DNA from: Sutcliffiella tianshenii
GTDB taxonomy: Bacteria; Bacillota; Bacilli; Bacillales; Bacillaceae_I
Direction of reading: 5' to 3'
Length of the DNA stretch: 64,000 bases
Assembly: GCF_016908565.1 (NCBI RefSeq)
Contig: NZ_JAFBED010000002.1
Span: 558,001-622,000, forward strand
The position numbers and the translations under genes were made by a program. The stretch's first letter is position 1, and the number at the start of each line of letters is the position of its first letter. A model generated the notes under the pieces. That model had not been told where the DNA came from and did no database searches. It saw only the letters and a program-made list of their open reading frames with translations. Shown here in pieces: positions 49,684 through 58,282 of this stretch.

Positions 49684-52395
49684 ATGGCAGATAAATATCA
49701 ATCTAGAGAACAGAGAAGAAAAGCATTACAGGAAGAAAAAGGTGCAAAAAAGGGACCGAAAACGAATCAGAGAAAAAATCTCTTTAAAAAGATCCTTCTG
49801 ACTGTACTTATCGTCGGAATCGTTGGGCTCCTTACTGGAATCGGCACATTTGCCTATTATGTAAAGGACACCCCCCCTCTTGATGAGACATTGCTGAAAG
49901 TCCCGGTCCCATCCAAGGTCTATGATCGAAATGGTGAATTGGCGGCTGAAATCGGCGGACATGAAGCAAGGGAATACGTGGAATATGATGAAATACCGCA
50001 GCTTGTACAGGATGCATTTCTAGCAACGGAGGATGTACGCTTCTTTGAACATAAAGGAGTGGATTACCGTCGTCTTGCAGGAGCTGTCCTTGCAAACGTC
50101 ACACGCGGTTTCGGTGCTGAAGGCGGTAGTACGATTACACAGCAGTTAGTGAAATTATCCTTCTTATCCACAGATAAAACGTTAAAAAGAAAAGCGCAGG
50201 AATTCTATCTTGCATATGAATTGGAATCCCGCTTCAGTAAAGAGCAGATTCTTGAAATGTACTTAAACAGAATTTATTTTTCCAATTATTCATATGGAAT
50301 CGCGAAAGCGGCTAAAAACTATTACGGTAAATCTTTGGACGAATTGGAGCTGCATGAAGCGGCCATGCTTGCCGGCCTTCCTCAAAGTCCAAACAACTAC
50401 AATCCATTGACGAATCCGGAAAATGCAGAGAAACGCCGTAATATAGTTCTTGGTTTAATGGTACAGCACGGAAAAATCACCCAGGAACAAGCGGATGAAG
50501 CAAAAGCAACACCGATTGACGCAACATTGGCAAGCGATGTGGAGAAAACAAACTTCTCCAATAAATACAATGCTTTCATGGACCGCGTAATTGAAGAAAT
50601 CTCTGAACAGATCGGAGAAGTGGATCCACAGGCTGACGGATTGGAGATCTACACAACGCTCGACGTGGATGCACAGGAGCATGTGGAATACCTTTTATCA
50701 GATGAGAGCGGCATTGCATATCCAGAAAATGAAGATTTTCAGGCAGGAGTTTCATTGATTGATACGAAAACCGGTGAAATCCGGGCGATCGGCGGAGGCC
50801 GTAATCATGAAAAGCAAGGTTGGAACTATGCAACTGATATCCGAGTTCAGCCAGGTTCCGCCATCAAGCCTATTTTGGACTATGGCCCTGCCATCGAGCA
50901 TCTCGACTGGTCCACTTATCAGCAAATCGATGATGAGCCTGTCACCTATACCAACGGTGATCCTATCAATAACTGGGACAAAAAACATAAAGGTGTCCTG
51001 AGTATCCGTGAGCATCTTGCAGATTCACGAAATATCCCAGCCCTGAAAGCCTTCCAGGAAGTCGGAGCGGATAAAGCGCGTGACTTCGCTGTGAAGCTTG
51101 GTATTCCACTTGGTGAAGACATACCGGAGGCATACTCAATCGGAGGATTCAACAAGGGCATCTCCCCTCTTCAACTTGCTGGAGCATATGCACCATTTGG
51201 GAATGGCGGTGTTTACACAGAACCATTTGCTGTTACCAAGGTTGTATTCCAGGATGGCAAGAGTATCAATTTAAACAAGGAATCACAGGTCGTGATGAAG
51301 GATTCCACTGCATTCTTGATTACTGATATGCTGAAAACATCCATTACTTCCGGATTGGCACGTGCAGCAAATGTACCTGGCTTACACCTTGCAGGAAAAT
51401 CAGGGACAACCAACTTTTCAACTGATGAACTGCAAAAGTATGATATACCGGAAGATGCAGCACCAAGTACACTCTTTGCAGGCTACACACCGTCCTATAC
51501 TGCAGCCGTATGGACCGGCTTTAACAAGGGTGGCGAAGATAATTATTTAAGAAGTATTGCATCCGGTTCTGAGGATCAGTATTTATCAAGAGAAATATTC
51601 AGACAGCTGATGGAGCACGTCTCTTCGACAGAAGAAGATAAAGCGGACTTCCCTGTTCCGAAAAGTGTCGTACGGGTAGCTGTTGAAAAAGGATCGAATC
51701 CACCGCTGAAAGCGAGTGAATTCACTCCGAAAGATCGAATTACCAACGAGTATTTCGTCAAAGGTACTGAACCTACGAAAGTATCAAAAGAATTCGAGAA
51801 GCTTGCTAGTCCATCAAACTTTACTGCAACGTATGACGAAGCTAGCAATCAAATCCTGTTAAATTGGGATTACCCTGAAGATCAATTGGAGAATGTAAGT
51901 TTTGATGTAAAAGTTGCAGTGAATGAGGGGTCCCCTCAAGCACTGACTGTAACCAAGGAGCTTGGAATGGCAGTGAATAATCCGGACCCTGGTGCAACAT
52001 TCACTTTTGAAATCACTGCATTCCTTGATGAAAATAAAGAAAGCCGAAGCGACCCTGCTACCCAGTCCGTTCAGGTCCCAGAGCTTGTAGAAGAGGAAGA
52101 AATCGTTCCTGAGCTCCCTATTACTCCACCGGGTGAAGGTGAAGGTGAAGGCGAAGGTGACGGAACTGGTGAAGGCGAAGGTGAAGGTGAAGGTGAAGGC
52201 GACGGAACTGGTGAAGGTACTGGTGAAGGTGGCGGTACCGGTGGCGACACTGGCGGTGGAACTGGAGGCGATACCGGCGGTGGAACTGGAGGCGATACCG
52301 GCGGCGGGACTGGCGGCGGTACCGGTGATGGCGGCGACGGCACTGGCGAAGGTCGAAACCGTGGTCAAAACAACAACAATAATAATGATGAATAA
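49684..52395 (+). CDS. ponA: Class A penicillin-binding protein PonA
   Basis: A 903-residue bifunctional cell wall enzyme. Order: a cytosolic basic tail, a membrane helix near residues 35-55 and a glycosyltransferase domain (EDVRFFEHKGVDYRR, GGSTITQQLVK). A transpeptidase domain follows with SxxK in GSAIKPI, SRN and AGKSGTTNF. A fibronectin III domain lies at about 715-800. The end is an unusual tail from about residue 815 made of Gly-Glu, Gly-Asp and Gly-Thr repeats and closing in Asn/Asp. PonA polymerises and cross-links peptidoglycan. Its partner GpsB is encoded in this window. Confidence 0.96.
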   Translation: MADKYQSREQRRKALQEEKGAKKGPKTNQRKNLFKKILLTVLIVGIVGLLTGIGTFAYYVKDTPPLDETLLKVPVPSKVYDRNGELAAEIGGHEAREYVEYDEIPQLVQDAFLATEDVRFFEHKGVDYRRLAGAVLANVTRGFGAEGGSTITQQLVKLSFLSTDKTLKRKAQEFYLAYELESRFSKEQILEMYLNRIYFSNYSYGIAKAAKNYYGKSLDELELHEAAMLAGLPQSPNNYNPLTNPENAEKRRNIVLGLMVQHGKITQEQADEAKATPIDATLASDVEKTNFSNKYNAFMDRVIEEISEQIGEVDPQADGLEIYTTLDVDAQEHVEYLLSDESGIAYPENEDFQAGVSLIDTKTGEIRAIGGGRNHEKQGWNYATDIRVQPGSAIKPILDYGPAIEHLDWSTYQQIDDEPVTYTNGDPINNWDKKHKGVLSIREHLADSRNIPALKAFQEVGADKARDFAVKLGIPLGEDIPEAYSIGGFNKGISPLQLAGAYAPFGNGGVYTEPFAVTKVVFQDGKSINLNKESQVVMKDSTAFLITDMLKTSITSGLARAANVPGLHLAGKSGTTNFSTDELQKYDIPEDAAPSTLFAGYTPSYTAAVWTGFNKGGEDNYLRSIASGSEDQYLSREIFRQLMEHVSSTEEDKADFPVPKSVVRVAVEKGSNPPLKASEFTPKDRITNEYFVKGTEPTKVSKEFEKLASPSNFTATYDEASNQILLNWDYPEDQLENVSFDVKVAVNEGSPQALTVTKELGMAVNNPDPGATFTFEITAFLDENKESRSDPATQSVQVPELVEEEEIVPELPITPPGEGEGEGEGDGTGEGEGEGEGEGDGTGEGTGEGGGTGGDTGGGTGGDTGGGTGGDTGGGTGGGTGDGGDGTGEGRNRGQNNNNNNDE

Positions 52396-52397
52396 AG

Positions 52398-52434
52398 AAA
52401 AGGTAGGACCCTATATTTTGGGTCCTACCTTTTT
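52398..52434. terminator. ponA terminator
   Basis: AAAAGGTAGGACCC and GGGTCCTACCTTTTT form a near-perfect stem of about fourteen pairs with an eight-base loop. It also covers the ypoC stop and serves both convergent genes. Confidence 0.88.
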
Positions 52435-52928
52435 TGGATGGCCTGCATTTTATAAAACAATTTACTGGTTTCTGTAAAAAGCTGCTGTAGCTGGATAAAA
52501 GCATGATACATGTCAGGCTTCTTCATCACAAAATCAAGACGCTCTACTATATTGACTGGTTTTGCTTGCAGTTGGCGAATTTCCTTTTCCCAATCTGTCA
52601 AAGATATAACGGGCAACTGGTTCATCCAGAAAATTGCTTGAAGGAGTAGCGCAATGCCACCTGCAATATTTCCCTTCACATCAGAACGCTCTCTTTTTTC
52701 ATGCAGCACGTTAAGTTTCGCTTCTGTCTCCTTCCATAAGTGGAACAAAAGCGGTACCGTCTGTGACTGATGCTCCCATGGGAGATTTGATGGAGCAAGG
52801 CCGAGTGAGTAAGCTATGTCATATTTGAAGGGTACAGTCAAACTGCCCTGCCAATCAAAACGTCCTGACTCTATCAGCTGGCTCTCTGAGTAATACAGAG
52901 GATGGACGAAGGCTGAAGGCACTCTCAT
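52425..52928 (-). CDS. ypoC: YpoC family protein
   Basis: A 167-residue protein that matches YpoC by position and segments: FVHPLYYSE, YDIAYSLGLAP, WEHQSQTVPLLFHLWKE and NIAGGIALLLQAIFWMN. Function is unknown. Its start overlaps the nth stop by four bases, so the two genes are translationally coupled, as in B. subtilis. The ribosome site lies in the nth end. Its stop lies in the ponA terminator. Confidence 0.86.
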   Translation of the reverse strand: MRVPSAFVHPLYYSESQLIESGRFDWQGSLTVPFKYDIAYSLGLAPSNLPWEHQSQTVPLLFHLWKETEAKLNVLHEKRERSDVKGNIAGGIALLLQAIFWMNQLPVISLTDWEKEIRQLQAKPVNIVERLDFVMKKPDMYHAFIQLQQLFTETSKLFYKMQAIQKR

Positions 52929-53581
52929 CCTTTAACCTTCCTATTCATCCTCTTTTTGCCTTCACGGCACATTTCAAGCAGTGGACAACTTTCACACTGT
53001 GGGTTTTGAGCCTTGCAATGATATCTTCCAAAAAAGATCAACCGGTGATGTGTGTCGGACCATTTGTCCATGGGAATCTTTTTCATCAACGTTTTTTCCA
53101 CTTCCAGGACACTGTCTTTCCACTTACAGATTCCTAAACGTTTGCTTACCCGTTCTACATGCGTGTCCACCGCAATCGCGGGTACTCCGAATGCTACAGA
53201 TACAACGACATTGGCTGTCTTTCTGCCTACCCCAGGAAGCTTTACAAGCTCATCCCGATCCTGTGGAACCTCACCGTTATATTCGTCAAGTAGCAACTGA
53301 GACAAATTCCGGATGTTTTTTGCTTTGTTGCGGAACAATCCGATGGATCTTATGTCCTGCTGAAGCTCTTCCAATGAAACAGCTAAATAATCCTCAGGCG
53401 TTTTATATTTTTCAAATAATGTTTTGGTTACTTTATTTACAAGCGCGTCCGTACATTGTGCGGATAAAGCCACCGCGATCACGAGTTCAAATGGATTACG
53501 GTGATTCAGCTCACAATGTGCATCCGGGAACATCTCCCCCATCACCTCTACGACTTCACTCACCTGTTTTAAATTAAGCAT
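52925..53581 (-). CDS. nth: Endonuclease III
   Basis: A 218-residue base-excision glycosylase/AP lyase. The helix-hairpin-helix LPGVGRKTANVV carries catalytic Lys121, and VDTHVERVSKRLG the catalytic Asp139. The iron-sulfur cluster site is C-x6-C-x2-C-x5-C in HCKAQNPQCESCPLLEMC. It removes oxidised pyrimidines. It begins with ATG at 53579-53581, and a terminator separates it from dnaD, so nth-ypoC has its own promoter. The gene order dnaD-nth-ypoC-ponA matches B. subtilis. Confidence 0.96.
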   Translation of the reverse strand: MLNLKQVSEVVEVMGEMFPDAHCELNHRNPFELVIAVALSAQCTDALVNKVTKTLFEKYKTPEDYLAVSLEELQQDIRSIGLFRNKAKNIRNLSQLLLDEYNGEVPQDRDELVKLPGVGRKTANVVVSVAFGVPAIAVDTHVERVSKRLGICKWKDSVLEVEKTLMKKIPMDKWSDTHHRLIFFGRYHCKAQNPQCESCPLLEMCREGKKRMNRKVKG

Positions 53582-53644
53582 CTATCTGCCCTGCCCTTCT
53601 TACCTTGATCAGTTAATGAAATTTATGAATCTTTTTACTTAAAA

Positions 53645-53671
53645 AGGAAAACGGCGATAATCCGTTTTCCT
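53645..53671 (-). terminator. dnaD terminator
   Basis: AGGAAAACGG and CCGTTTTCCT arms with a short loop, followed on the minus strand by TTTTT. Confidence 0.8.
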
Positions 53672-53685
53672 GATATGATCCACCT

Positions 53686-54396
53686 TCAGTCCAACCAGTT
53701 ATAAAATGGAACCGTGTTTTTGTTGGTTTTATTCACAGGCATCTGATTTTGCTGTTTTGGAGGAATATTGGATTTTCTAAATTTCTTGCCATATTCATTT
53801 GCTTGATTGAGTGTTTTGATGCCATTCTTTTTCCACTCAAAAAGAATACGGTCAATATAGCGGAAATTCAATTTACCTGAGATTACCGCCTCTCTCAGGG
53901 CAGCTTTGATGATAGTCGGATCGTGATGGTCCTGGTCCATCCACATGCCTAGCGTTTCACATTCAAACGGTGATAATGGTCTTCCGAATTCTTGTTCAAA
54001 TATTGTATATAGGCTGGCTTCATCGTCTTTATTGGATTGGATGGTTGCCTGTTTGCTTTTATCAAGCATATATTGAATCATTTTTTCCCATAAGGGCTGG
54101 AGGGAATAACGTTCGTATTTGATGGAGTACTCGTCCATCTCATCACTGATGGCAAGATACCCTTTTTGTAGTAGATGACGCAGGATTTCCATGCATTCTG
54201 TTGGATCTATCGTCATTTTATCTGCGATTTCCATTGGGGTAGGAAAGATTTTTCCACTTTCCACGAAAGAATGAACATGAAGGATGAGAAGAAATTCTTT
54301 TTCATTTAAGCCAAGCTTCACGTAATTGTTCAGTAAGTAATTTGGAATGGAAAAATTCCCTTCTTCCAAAAATTCGATAAATTGCTCTTTTTTCAT
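53686..54396 (-). CDS. dnaD: DNA replication initiation protein DnaD
   Basis: A 236-residue protein. The N-terminal winged-helix domain (GLNEKEFLLILHVHSFVESG, PTPMEIADKM) is followed by the DnaD C-terminal domain (EFGRPLSPFECETLGMWMDQDH, IKAALREAVISGKLNFRYIDRILFEW). The YxxxIxxxW segment of the last part binds DNA. DnaD helps load the replicative helicase at oriC and during restart. The start is the ATG at 54394-54396 after GAGGTGTC; ten earlier codons are dropped. Length matches B. subtilis (232 aa). Confidence 0.95.
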   Translation of the reverse strand: MKKEQFIEFLEEGNFSIPNYLLNNYVKLGLNEKEFLLILHVHSFVESGKIFPTPMEIADKMTIDPTECMEILRHLLQKGYLAISDEMDEYSIKYERYSLQPLWEKMIQYMLDKSKQATIQSNKDDEASLYTIFEQEFGRPLSPFECETLGMWMDQDHHDPTIIKAALREAVISGKLNFRYIDRILFEWKKNGIKTLNQANEYGKKFRKSNIPPKQQNQMPVNKTNKNTVPFYNWLD

Positions 54397-54486
54397 TAGG
54401 AGACACCTCATGACTAAGTATAACAAATTTATACCTTTTCTTCTAAGGAAAAATTAAGAAAAGCCAAATGTTGAAACAAAGAAAAA

Positions 54487-54513
54487 ACCACCTGTTCCTT
54501 CGAACAAGTGATT
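54487..54513 (-). terminator. asnS terminator
   Basis: AACCACCTGTTC and GAACAAGTGATT arms (wobble pairs) around a four-base loop, with a T run on the minus strand after the asnS stop. Confidence 0.75.
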
Positions 54514-54525
54514 TTTCGCGTTTTA

Positions 54526-55818
54526 TTATGGATACAGACGGTTCAATAGTCTTGGGAATGGGATCGCTTCACGGACGTGTTCTGTGCCGCTGATCCATGC
54601 CACGGTACGCTCAAGTCCAAGTCCAAAACCGGAATGTGGTACTGAACCGTATTGGCGTAGTTCCAAATACCATTTGTAAGCATCTGAATCAAGGTTATGC
54701 TCTTCCAAGCGTTGCTTAAGCAAATCAAAATCGTGGACACGCTCGGAACCACCGATGATTTCGCCATATCCTTCAGGTGCAATCAGGTCTGCACATAATA
54801 CAACATCATCACGCTCTGGATGCGGCTGCATGTAGAACGGTTTGATGCCGATTGGATAATGGGTGATGAATACCGGCATATCATAGCTTTCCGCGATCGC
54901 CGTTTCATGTGGAGATCCAAAGTCATCGCCCCACTTGATATCATCAAAGCCTTTTTCATTCAGGAATTTGATGGCATCATCATAAGAAATGCGTGGGAAT
55001 GGTGCTTTGATTTTTTCAAGCTTTGTAACGTCTCTGTCCAAAACGCCCAACTCAAGCTTACAGTTTCTTAGGACTGCCTGTACAATATAGGACACATACT
55101 CCTCTTGCACTTTCAGGTTATCATCAAATTCGACGAACGCCATCTCCGGCTCGATCATCCAGAATTCAATCAGGTGACGGCGAGTCTTGGATTTTTCTGC
55201 CCTGAAGGTCGGCCCAAAAGAAAACACCTTTCCTAAAGCCATCGCTGCCGCTTCCATATATAGCTGGCCACTCTGGGAAAGATAGGCATCCTCATCAAAG
55301 TATTTAGTCGCAAATAGCTCTGATGTCCCTTCAGGAGCACTTCCTGTCAGGATAGGTGGATCAACCTTTACAAATCCATTTTCGTTGAAGAATTCATATG
55401 TCGCACGGATCACTTCATTACGGATCTTCATGATGGCATGTTGCTTTTTGGATCTCAGCCATAAATGACGGTTGTCCATCAAGAATTCAGTACCATGGTT
55501 TTTCGGCGTAATCGGATAATCAACGGCTTCATGGATCACTTCCAGGCCGGTAACCCCCAATTCATATCCAAATGGAGATCTTTCGTCTTCACGAATGATT
55601 CCTGTCACGTAAACGGATGTTTCCTGTGTCACTGATTTTGCACTTTGGAATACTTCCTCAGCTACTTCAGCTTTTACCACTACTCCTTGAATGAAACCGG
55701 AGCCATCACGCAATTGTAAGAAGGCGATTTTTCCGCTTGAACGCTTATTTGCGATCCAGGCACCAATCGTCACTTCTTCTCCTACATGTTTATATACTTC
55801 CTTAATTGTTGTCTTCAC
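54526..55818 (-). CDS. asnS: Asparaginyl-tRNA synthetase
   Basis: A 430-residue class IIb synthetase. The N-terminal anticodon-binding OB fold ([24 protein letters not shown]) is followed by a catalytic domain with motif 2 [21 protein letters not shown] and motif 3 [13 protein letters not shown]. It charges tRNA-Asn with asparagine in the cytosol. The ATG is at 55816-55818. The upstream region has a TATAAT promoter with a perfect fourteen-base palindrome at the expected transcription start. I see no T-box leader. Confidence 0.97.
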   Translation of the reverse strand: MKTTIKEVYKHVGEEVTIGAWIANKRSSGKIAFLQLRDGSGFIQGVVVKAEVAEEVFQSAKSVTQETSVYVTGIIREDERSPFGYELGVTGLEVIHEAVDYPITPKNHGTEFLMDNRHLWLRSKKQHAIMKIRNEVIRATYEFFNENGFVKVDPPILTGSAPEGTSELFATKYFDEDAYLSQSGQLYMEAAAMALGKVFSFGPTFRAEKSKTRRHLIEFWMIEPEMAFVEFDDNLKVQEEYVSYIVQAVLRNCKLELGVLDRDVTKLEKIKAPFPRISYDDAIKFLNEKGFDDIKWGDDFGSPHETAIAESYDMPVFITHYPIGIKPFYMQPHPERDDVVLCADLIAPEGYGEIIGGSERVHDFDLLKQRLEEHNLDSDAYKWYLELRQYGSVPHSGFGLGLERTVAWISGTEHVREAIPFPRLLNRLYP

Positions 55819-55861
55819 TCTTTTGTTCCCTCCAACCTTGTTCTGGCAGCTTTATCTTACT

Positions 55862-55908
55862 GTTATGTACATAACCTTTATTATACAAGCCATGAATAAA
55901 GGAAGCAA
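55862..55908 (-). promoter_or_regulatory. asnS promoter with palindrome
   Basis: TATAAT -10 at 55880-55885 (minus strand) and a weak TTGCTT -35 at 55903-55908 are seventeen bases apart; the -35 lies inside the aspB terminator. GTTATGTACATAAC (55862-55875) is a perfect palindrome covering the expected start site, an operator candidate. Confidence 0.5.
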
Positions 55909-55928
55909 ACACTTTTAAGCCTGCTTCC
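55901..55928 (-). terminator. aspB terminator
   Basis: GGAAGCA and TGCTTCC arms around a fourteen-base loop, followed on the minus strand by TTTATT, ten bases after the aspB stop. Confidence 0.65.
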
Positions 55929-55937
55929 TTTCCTTCT

Positions 55938-57128
55938 TTATCTGTTTACAGTCACTTTTTCCATGTAGCGGGCTATACGTTCAATAGCCTTCTCCAACTG
56001 GTCGAGGCTGGTAGCATAGGAAAGGCGTACGTAGTTATCTGCCCCGAATCCGGATCCGGGAACCAGTGCCACCTTTTCCTCTTCAAGCAAAGCTTTCACA
56101 AGACCGTCAACATCATCAAAACCAGCCATAGTTGCAGCTTCTGATGCATTAGGGAACAGGTAGAATGCCCCTTGAGGCTTGATGCAATGGAAGCCTGGAA
56201 TCTGATTTAATTTTTCAAATATGATGTTAAGGCGTTCCTCGAAAGCTTGACGCATCACTTCCACATCTTCCTGTGAACCGGAGTATGCTGCAATGGTTGC
56301 ATATTGTGCAATCGAAGTGGGATTGGATGTACTGTGGCTTGCAAGGTTTGTCATTGCACTGATGATGCTTGCATTTCCAACAGCATAACCGATTCTCCAA
56401 CCTGTCATGGAATGGGACTTTGAGACACCATTAATAATGATGGTCATATTTTTAAGCTCTGGTGACAATTGGGCAATGGAAACATGCTCATTCCCATCGT
56501 ATAAAAGCTTTTCGTATATTTCATCAGAAACAATCAGGACATCGTGATCGAGACACACCTGCCCCAGTTCTTGCAGTTCTTGTTTTGAATAGATCATCCC
56601 TGTAGGATTACTCGGGGAGTTCAGGATGAGTGCTTTAGTTTTTGATGTAATTGCAGCTTTTAACTGTGATGGAGTAATTTTAAATTGATTTTCTTCTTTT
56701 CCCTCAACATAGACAGGAACTCCCTCTGCAAGCTTCACTTGTTCGGGATAGCTTACCCAGTAAGGTGTAGGAATGATCACTTCATCTTCTTTATCCAAGA
56801 TAACCTGGAATAATGTATAGAGGGCATGTTTTGCCCCGGTGCATACAATCACTTCCGAAGGCTTGTAGGAAAGCTTCTGATCTTTTTCCAATTTGCTGAT
56901 AATTTCTTTTTTCAATGCAGGCAGTCCACCGGATGGTGTGTATTTTGTTAGCCCCTCGTCCATTGCTTTTTTAGCAGCATCTAAAATATGTTCAGGCGTA
57001 TTAAAATCCGGTTCCCCTGCTCCGAGGCCGATAACGTCATGACCTGCGTCTTTTAATTCTTTTGCTTTTGCAGTAATTTCCAATGTAGTTGATGGTGTTA
57101 AGGTTGATACTCGCTTGGCTAATTTCAT
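55938..57128 (-). CDS. aspB: Aspartate aminotransferase
   Basis: A 396-residue class I PLP aminotransferase. SNPTGMIYSKQELQEL holds the substrate-binding Asn, IVSDEIYEKLLYDG the PLP-ring Asp and Tyr, and NGVSKSHSMTGWRIGY the Schiff-base lysine with the phosphate-binding Arg. The C-terminal RLSYAT supplies the carboxylate-binding Arg. It converts aspartate and 2-oxoglutarate to oxaloacetate and glutamate. It is the last gene of ypmA-ypmB-aspB; asnS follows behind a terminator. Confidence 0.95.
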   Translation of the reverse strand: MKLAKRVSTLTPSTTLEITAKAKELKDAGHDVIGLGAGEPDFNTPEHILDAAKKAMDEGLTKYTPSGGLPALKKEIISKLEKDQKLSYKPSEVIVCTGAKHALYTLFQVILDKEDEVIIPTPYWVSYPEQVKLAEGVPVYVEGKEENQFKITPSQLKAAITSKTKALILNSPSNPTGMIYSKQELQELGQVCLDHDVLIVSDEIYEKLLYDGNEHVSIAQLSPELKNMTIIINGVSKSHSMTGWRIGYAVGNASIISAMTNLASHSTSNPTSIAQYATIAAYSGSQEDVEVMRQAFEERLNIIFEKLNQIPGFHCIKPQGAFYLFPNASEAATMAGFDDVDGLVKALLEEEKVALVPGSGFGADNYVRLSYATSLDQLEKAIERIARYMEKVTVNR

Positions 57129-57151
57129 GGTTCTTATTCCTCCCGCTACAA

Positions 57152-57625
57152 TTAAAACGTTATACGTTGATAATACTCTCCATCTTCAAACTTAATGTAG
57201 TACAGATTATATCGGTCATTCTGATCTTTGAATTTGATTTCCCATAGTGGGATTTCATTCTCCATCGCAAGTGTTACAGATAAGACCTCAGAAGGCTTCC
57301 GGTCAGTATCGACATATTTCATTACATCTTTTTTTGCTACTCCATCACTGGCGTTTGCTGTCAGGGCAATCTTCTTCTTTTCATCCACCCAGATGATTAT
57401 TTCTTCATCTTTTTCATCCGTTCCCTGGACGATGGTGTAAGGAGTCGTACCATTATATGTATAAACTTCACTGATGGTCTGCAGGTTCTTCTCTTCTTTT
57501 GCTATTTCCACAGCTTCATTTTCATCCTCGCGTATAGGCGACATTGCTGTATGGTAAATAGATATCAACTGCCACACAAACAGGACTACAATGAGGGTGC
57601 TTATGATTATCATCCATTTTTTCAT
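57152..57625 (-). CDS. ypmB: YpmB, membrane-anchored PepSY-like protein
   Basis: A 157-residue protein with an N-terminal membrane anchor (MIIISTLIVVLFVWQLISIY). Two small extracytoplasmic alpha/beta repeats follow: one contains TPYTIVQGTDEKDEEIIIWVDE and the other EVLSVTLAMENEIPLWEIKFKDQNDRYNLYYIKF. This is the YpmB fold related to PepSY domains, thought to inhibit or modulate outside proteases; the role is unproven. The ATG at 57623-57625 lies twelve bases after the ypmA stop. Confidence 0.9.
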   Translation of the reverse strand: MKKWMIIISTLIVVLFVWQLISIYHTAMSPIREDENEAVEIAKEEKNLQTISEVYTYNGTTPYTIVQGTDEKDEEIIIWVDEKKKIALTANASDGVAKKDVMKYVDTDRKPSEVLSVTLAMENEIPLWEIKFKDQNDRYNLYYIKFEDGEYYQRITF

Positions 57626-57637
57626 TTTATCACTTCT

Positions 57638-57808
57638 TTATGTACGATATATGGTGAATACTGCTTTATCTTTGTTTTCTTCATCCAATGCCAGGCCAAA
57701 CATAAGGTTTTCCCTTTTCAGATTCCGATTGAGTGTATCGACAACTTTATAAAGATCGGAAGAGTATTCCACTTTCACGGTGGAAATCACTTCAATTTTA
57801 CTTTCCAT
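57638..57808 (-). CDS. ypmA: YpmA, DUF4264 small protein
   Basis: Found by reading: ATG at 57806-57808 after AGGAGGATT. The 56-residue product begins MESKIEVISTVKVEYSSDLY and contains LKRENLMFGLALDEENKDKA, very close to B. subtilis YpmA of the same length. Function is unknown. It is the first gene of the ypmA-ypmB-aspB operon. Upstream is an AT-rich gap with a TATAAT-like -10 near 57910 and no clear -35. Confidence 0.92.
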   Translation of the reverse strand: MESKIEVISTVKVEYSSDLYKVVDTLNRNLKRENLMFGLALDEENKDKAVFTIYRT

Positions 57809-58058
57809 CCCAAAATCCTCCTGCTTTCAAGCAATTATTGTTACTCATATTGCACCTTTTTGTCGGTAAGAATATAAGTACTGAATCACCTATAGTGTTC
57901 AAACACATTATAACAGTAAATATTCAGTTTAGTACACTTAAGTACTTTTCAGTATAATAAATTTTCTCCTATCCTACACCGATATTTGAAGGGTGAGTCA
58001 ATTGGCAGCTATTGATTCACCCATTTTTTTATGATGTTCCGTCTCCTTTAAAACCGCT

Positions 58059-58237
58059 GTTGATTTCCGCACTAGGCTGCGCTTTCCGCGGGGCGTTTGT
58101 GGAGCCTCCTCGGCTTCGCCTGTGGGGTCTCCACTAAACGCCATCTCCCGCAGGACAAGGAAGGCTTCGGAAGCGATACATCGCACGCAGAAAATGCTCG
58201 CATTTTCAAGGAGTCTTCGCCTATTGCTCCAATCAAC
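58059..58237. repeat. Interspersed structured repeat, copy B
   Basis: A 179-base GC-rich element bounded by GTTGATT and AATCAAC, with the same 32-base core as copy A at 37049-37173. It is longer than copy A because of an extra segment with the near-palindrome GAAAATGCTCGCATTTTC. A frame through it (57998-58186) reads a GDPTGEAEEAP peptide that comes from the repeat, not from a gene. The rest of the 57809-58282 gap holds the ypmA promoter region and an AT-rich stretch without features that I can name. Confidence 0.85.
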
Positions 58238-58282
58238 AGCTAAGCATATTCGTACTAAAGGATGAAATTTTACACTTATTTT

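Noticed and set aside
52071-52343. Pro/Ser-rich frames antisense to the ponA tail
   Set aside because: Antisense reading of the Gly-rich repeat DNA gives Pro/Ser repeats; no start signals.
55819-55937. T-box leader for asnS
   Set aside because: The gap is too short, and no T-box sequence or specifier structure is visible.
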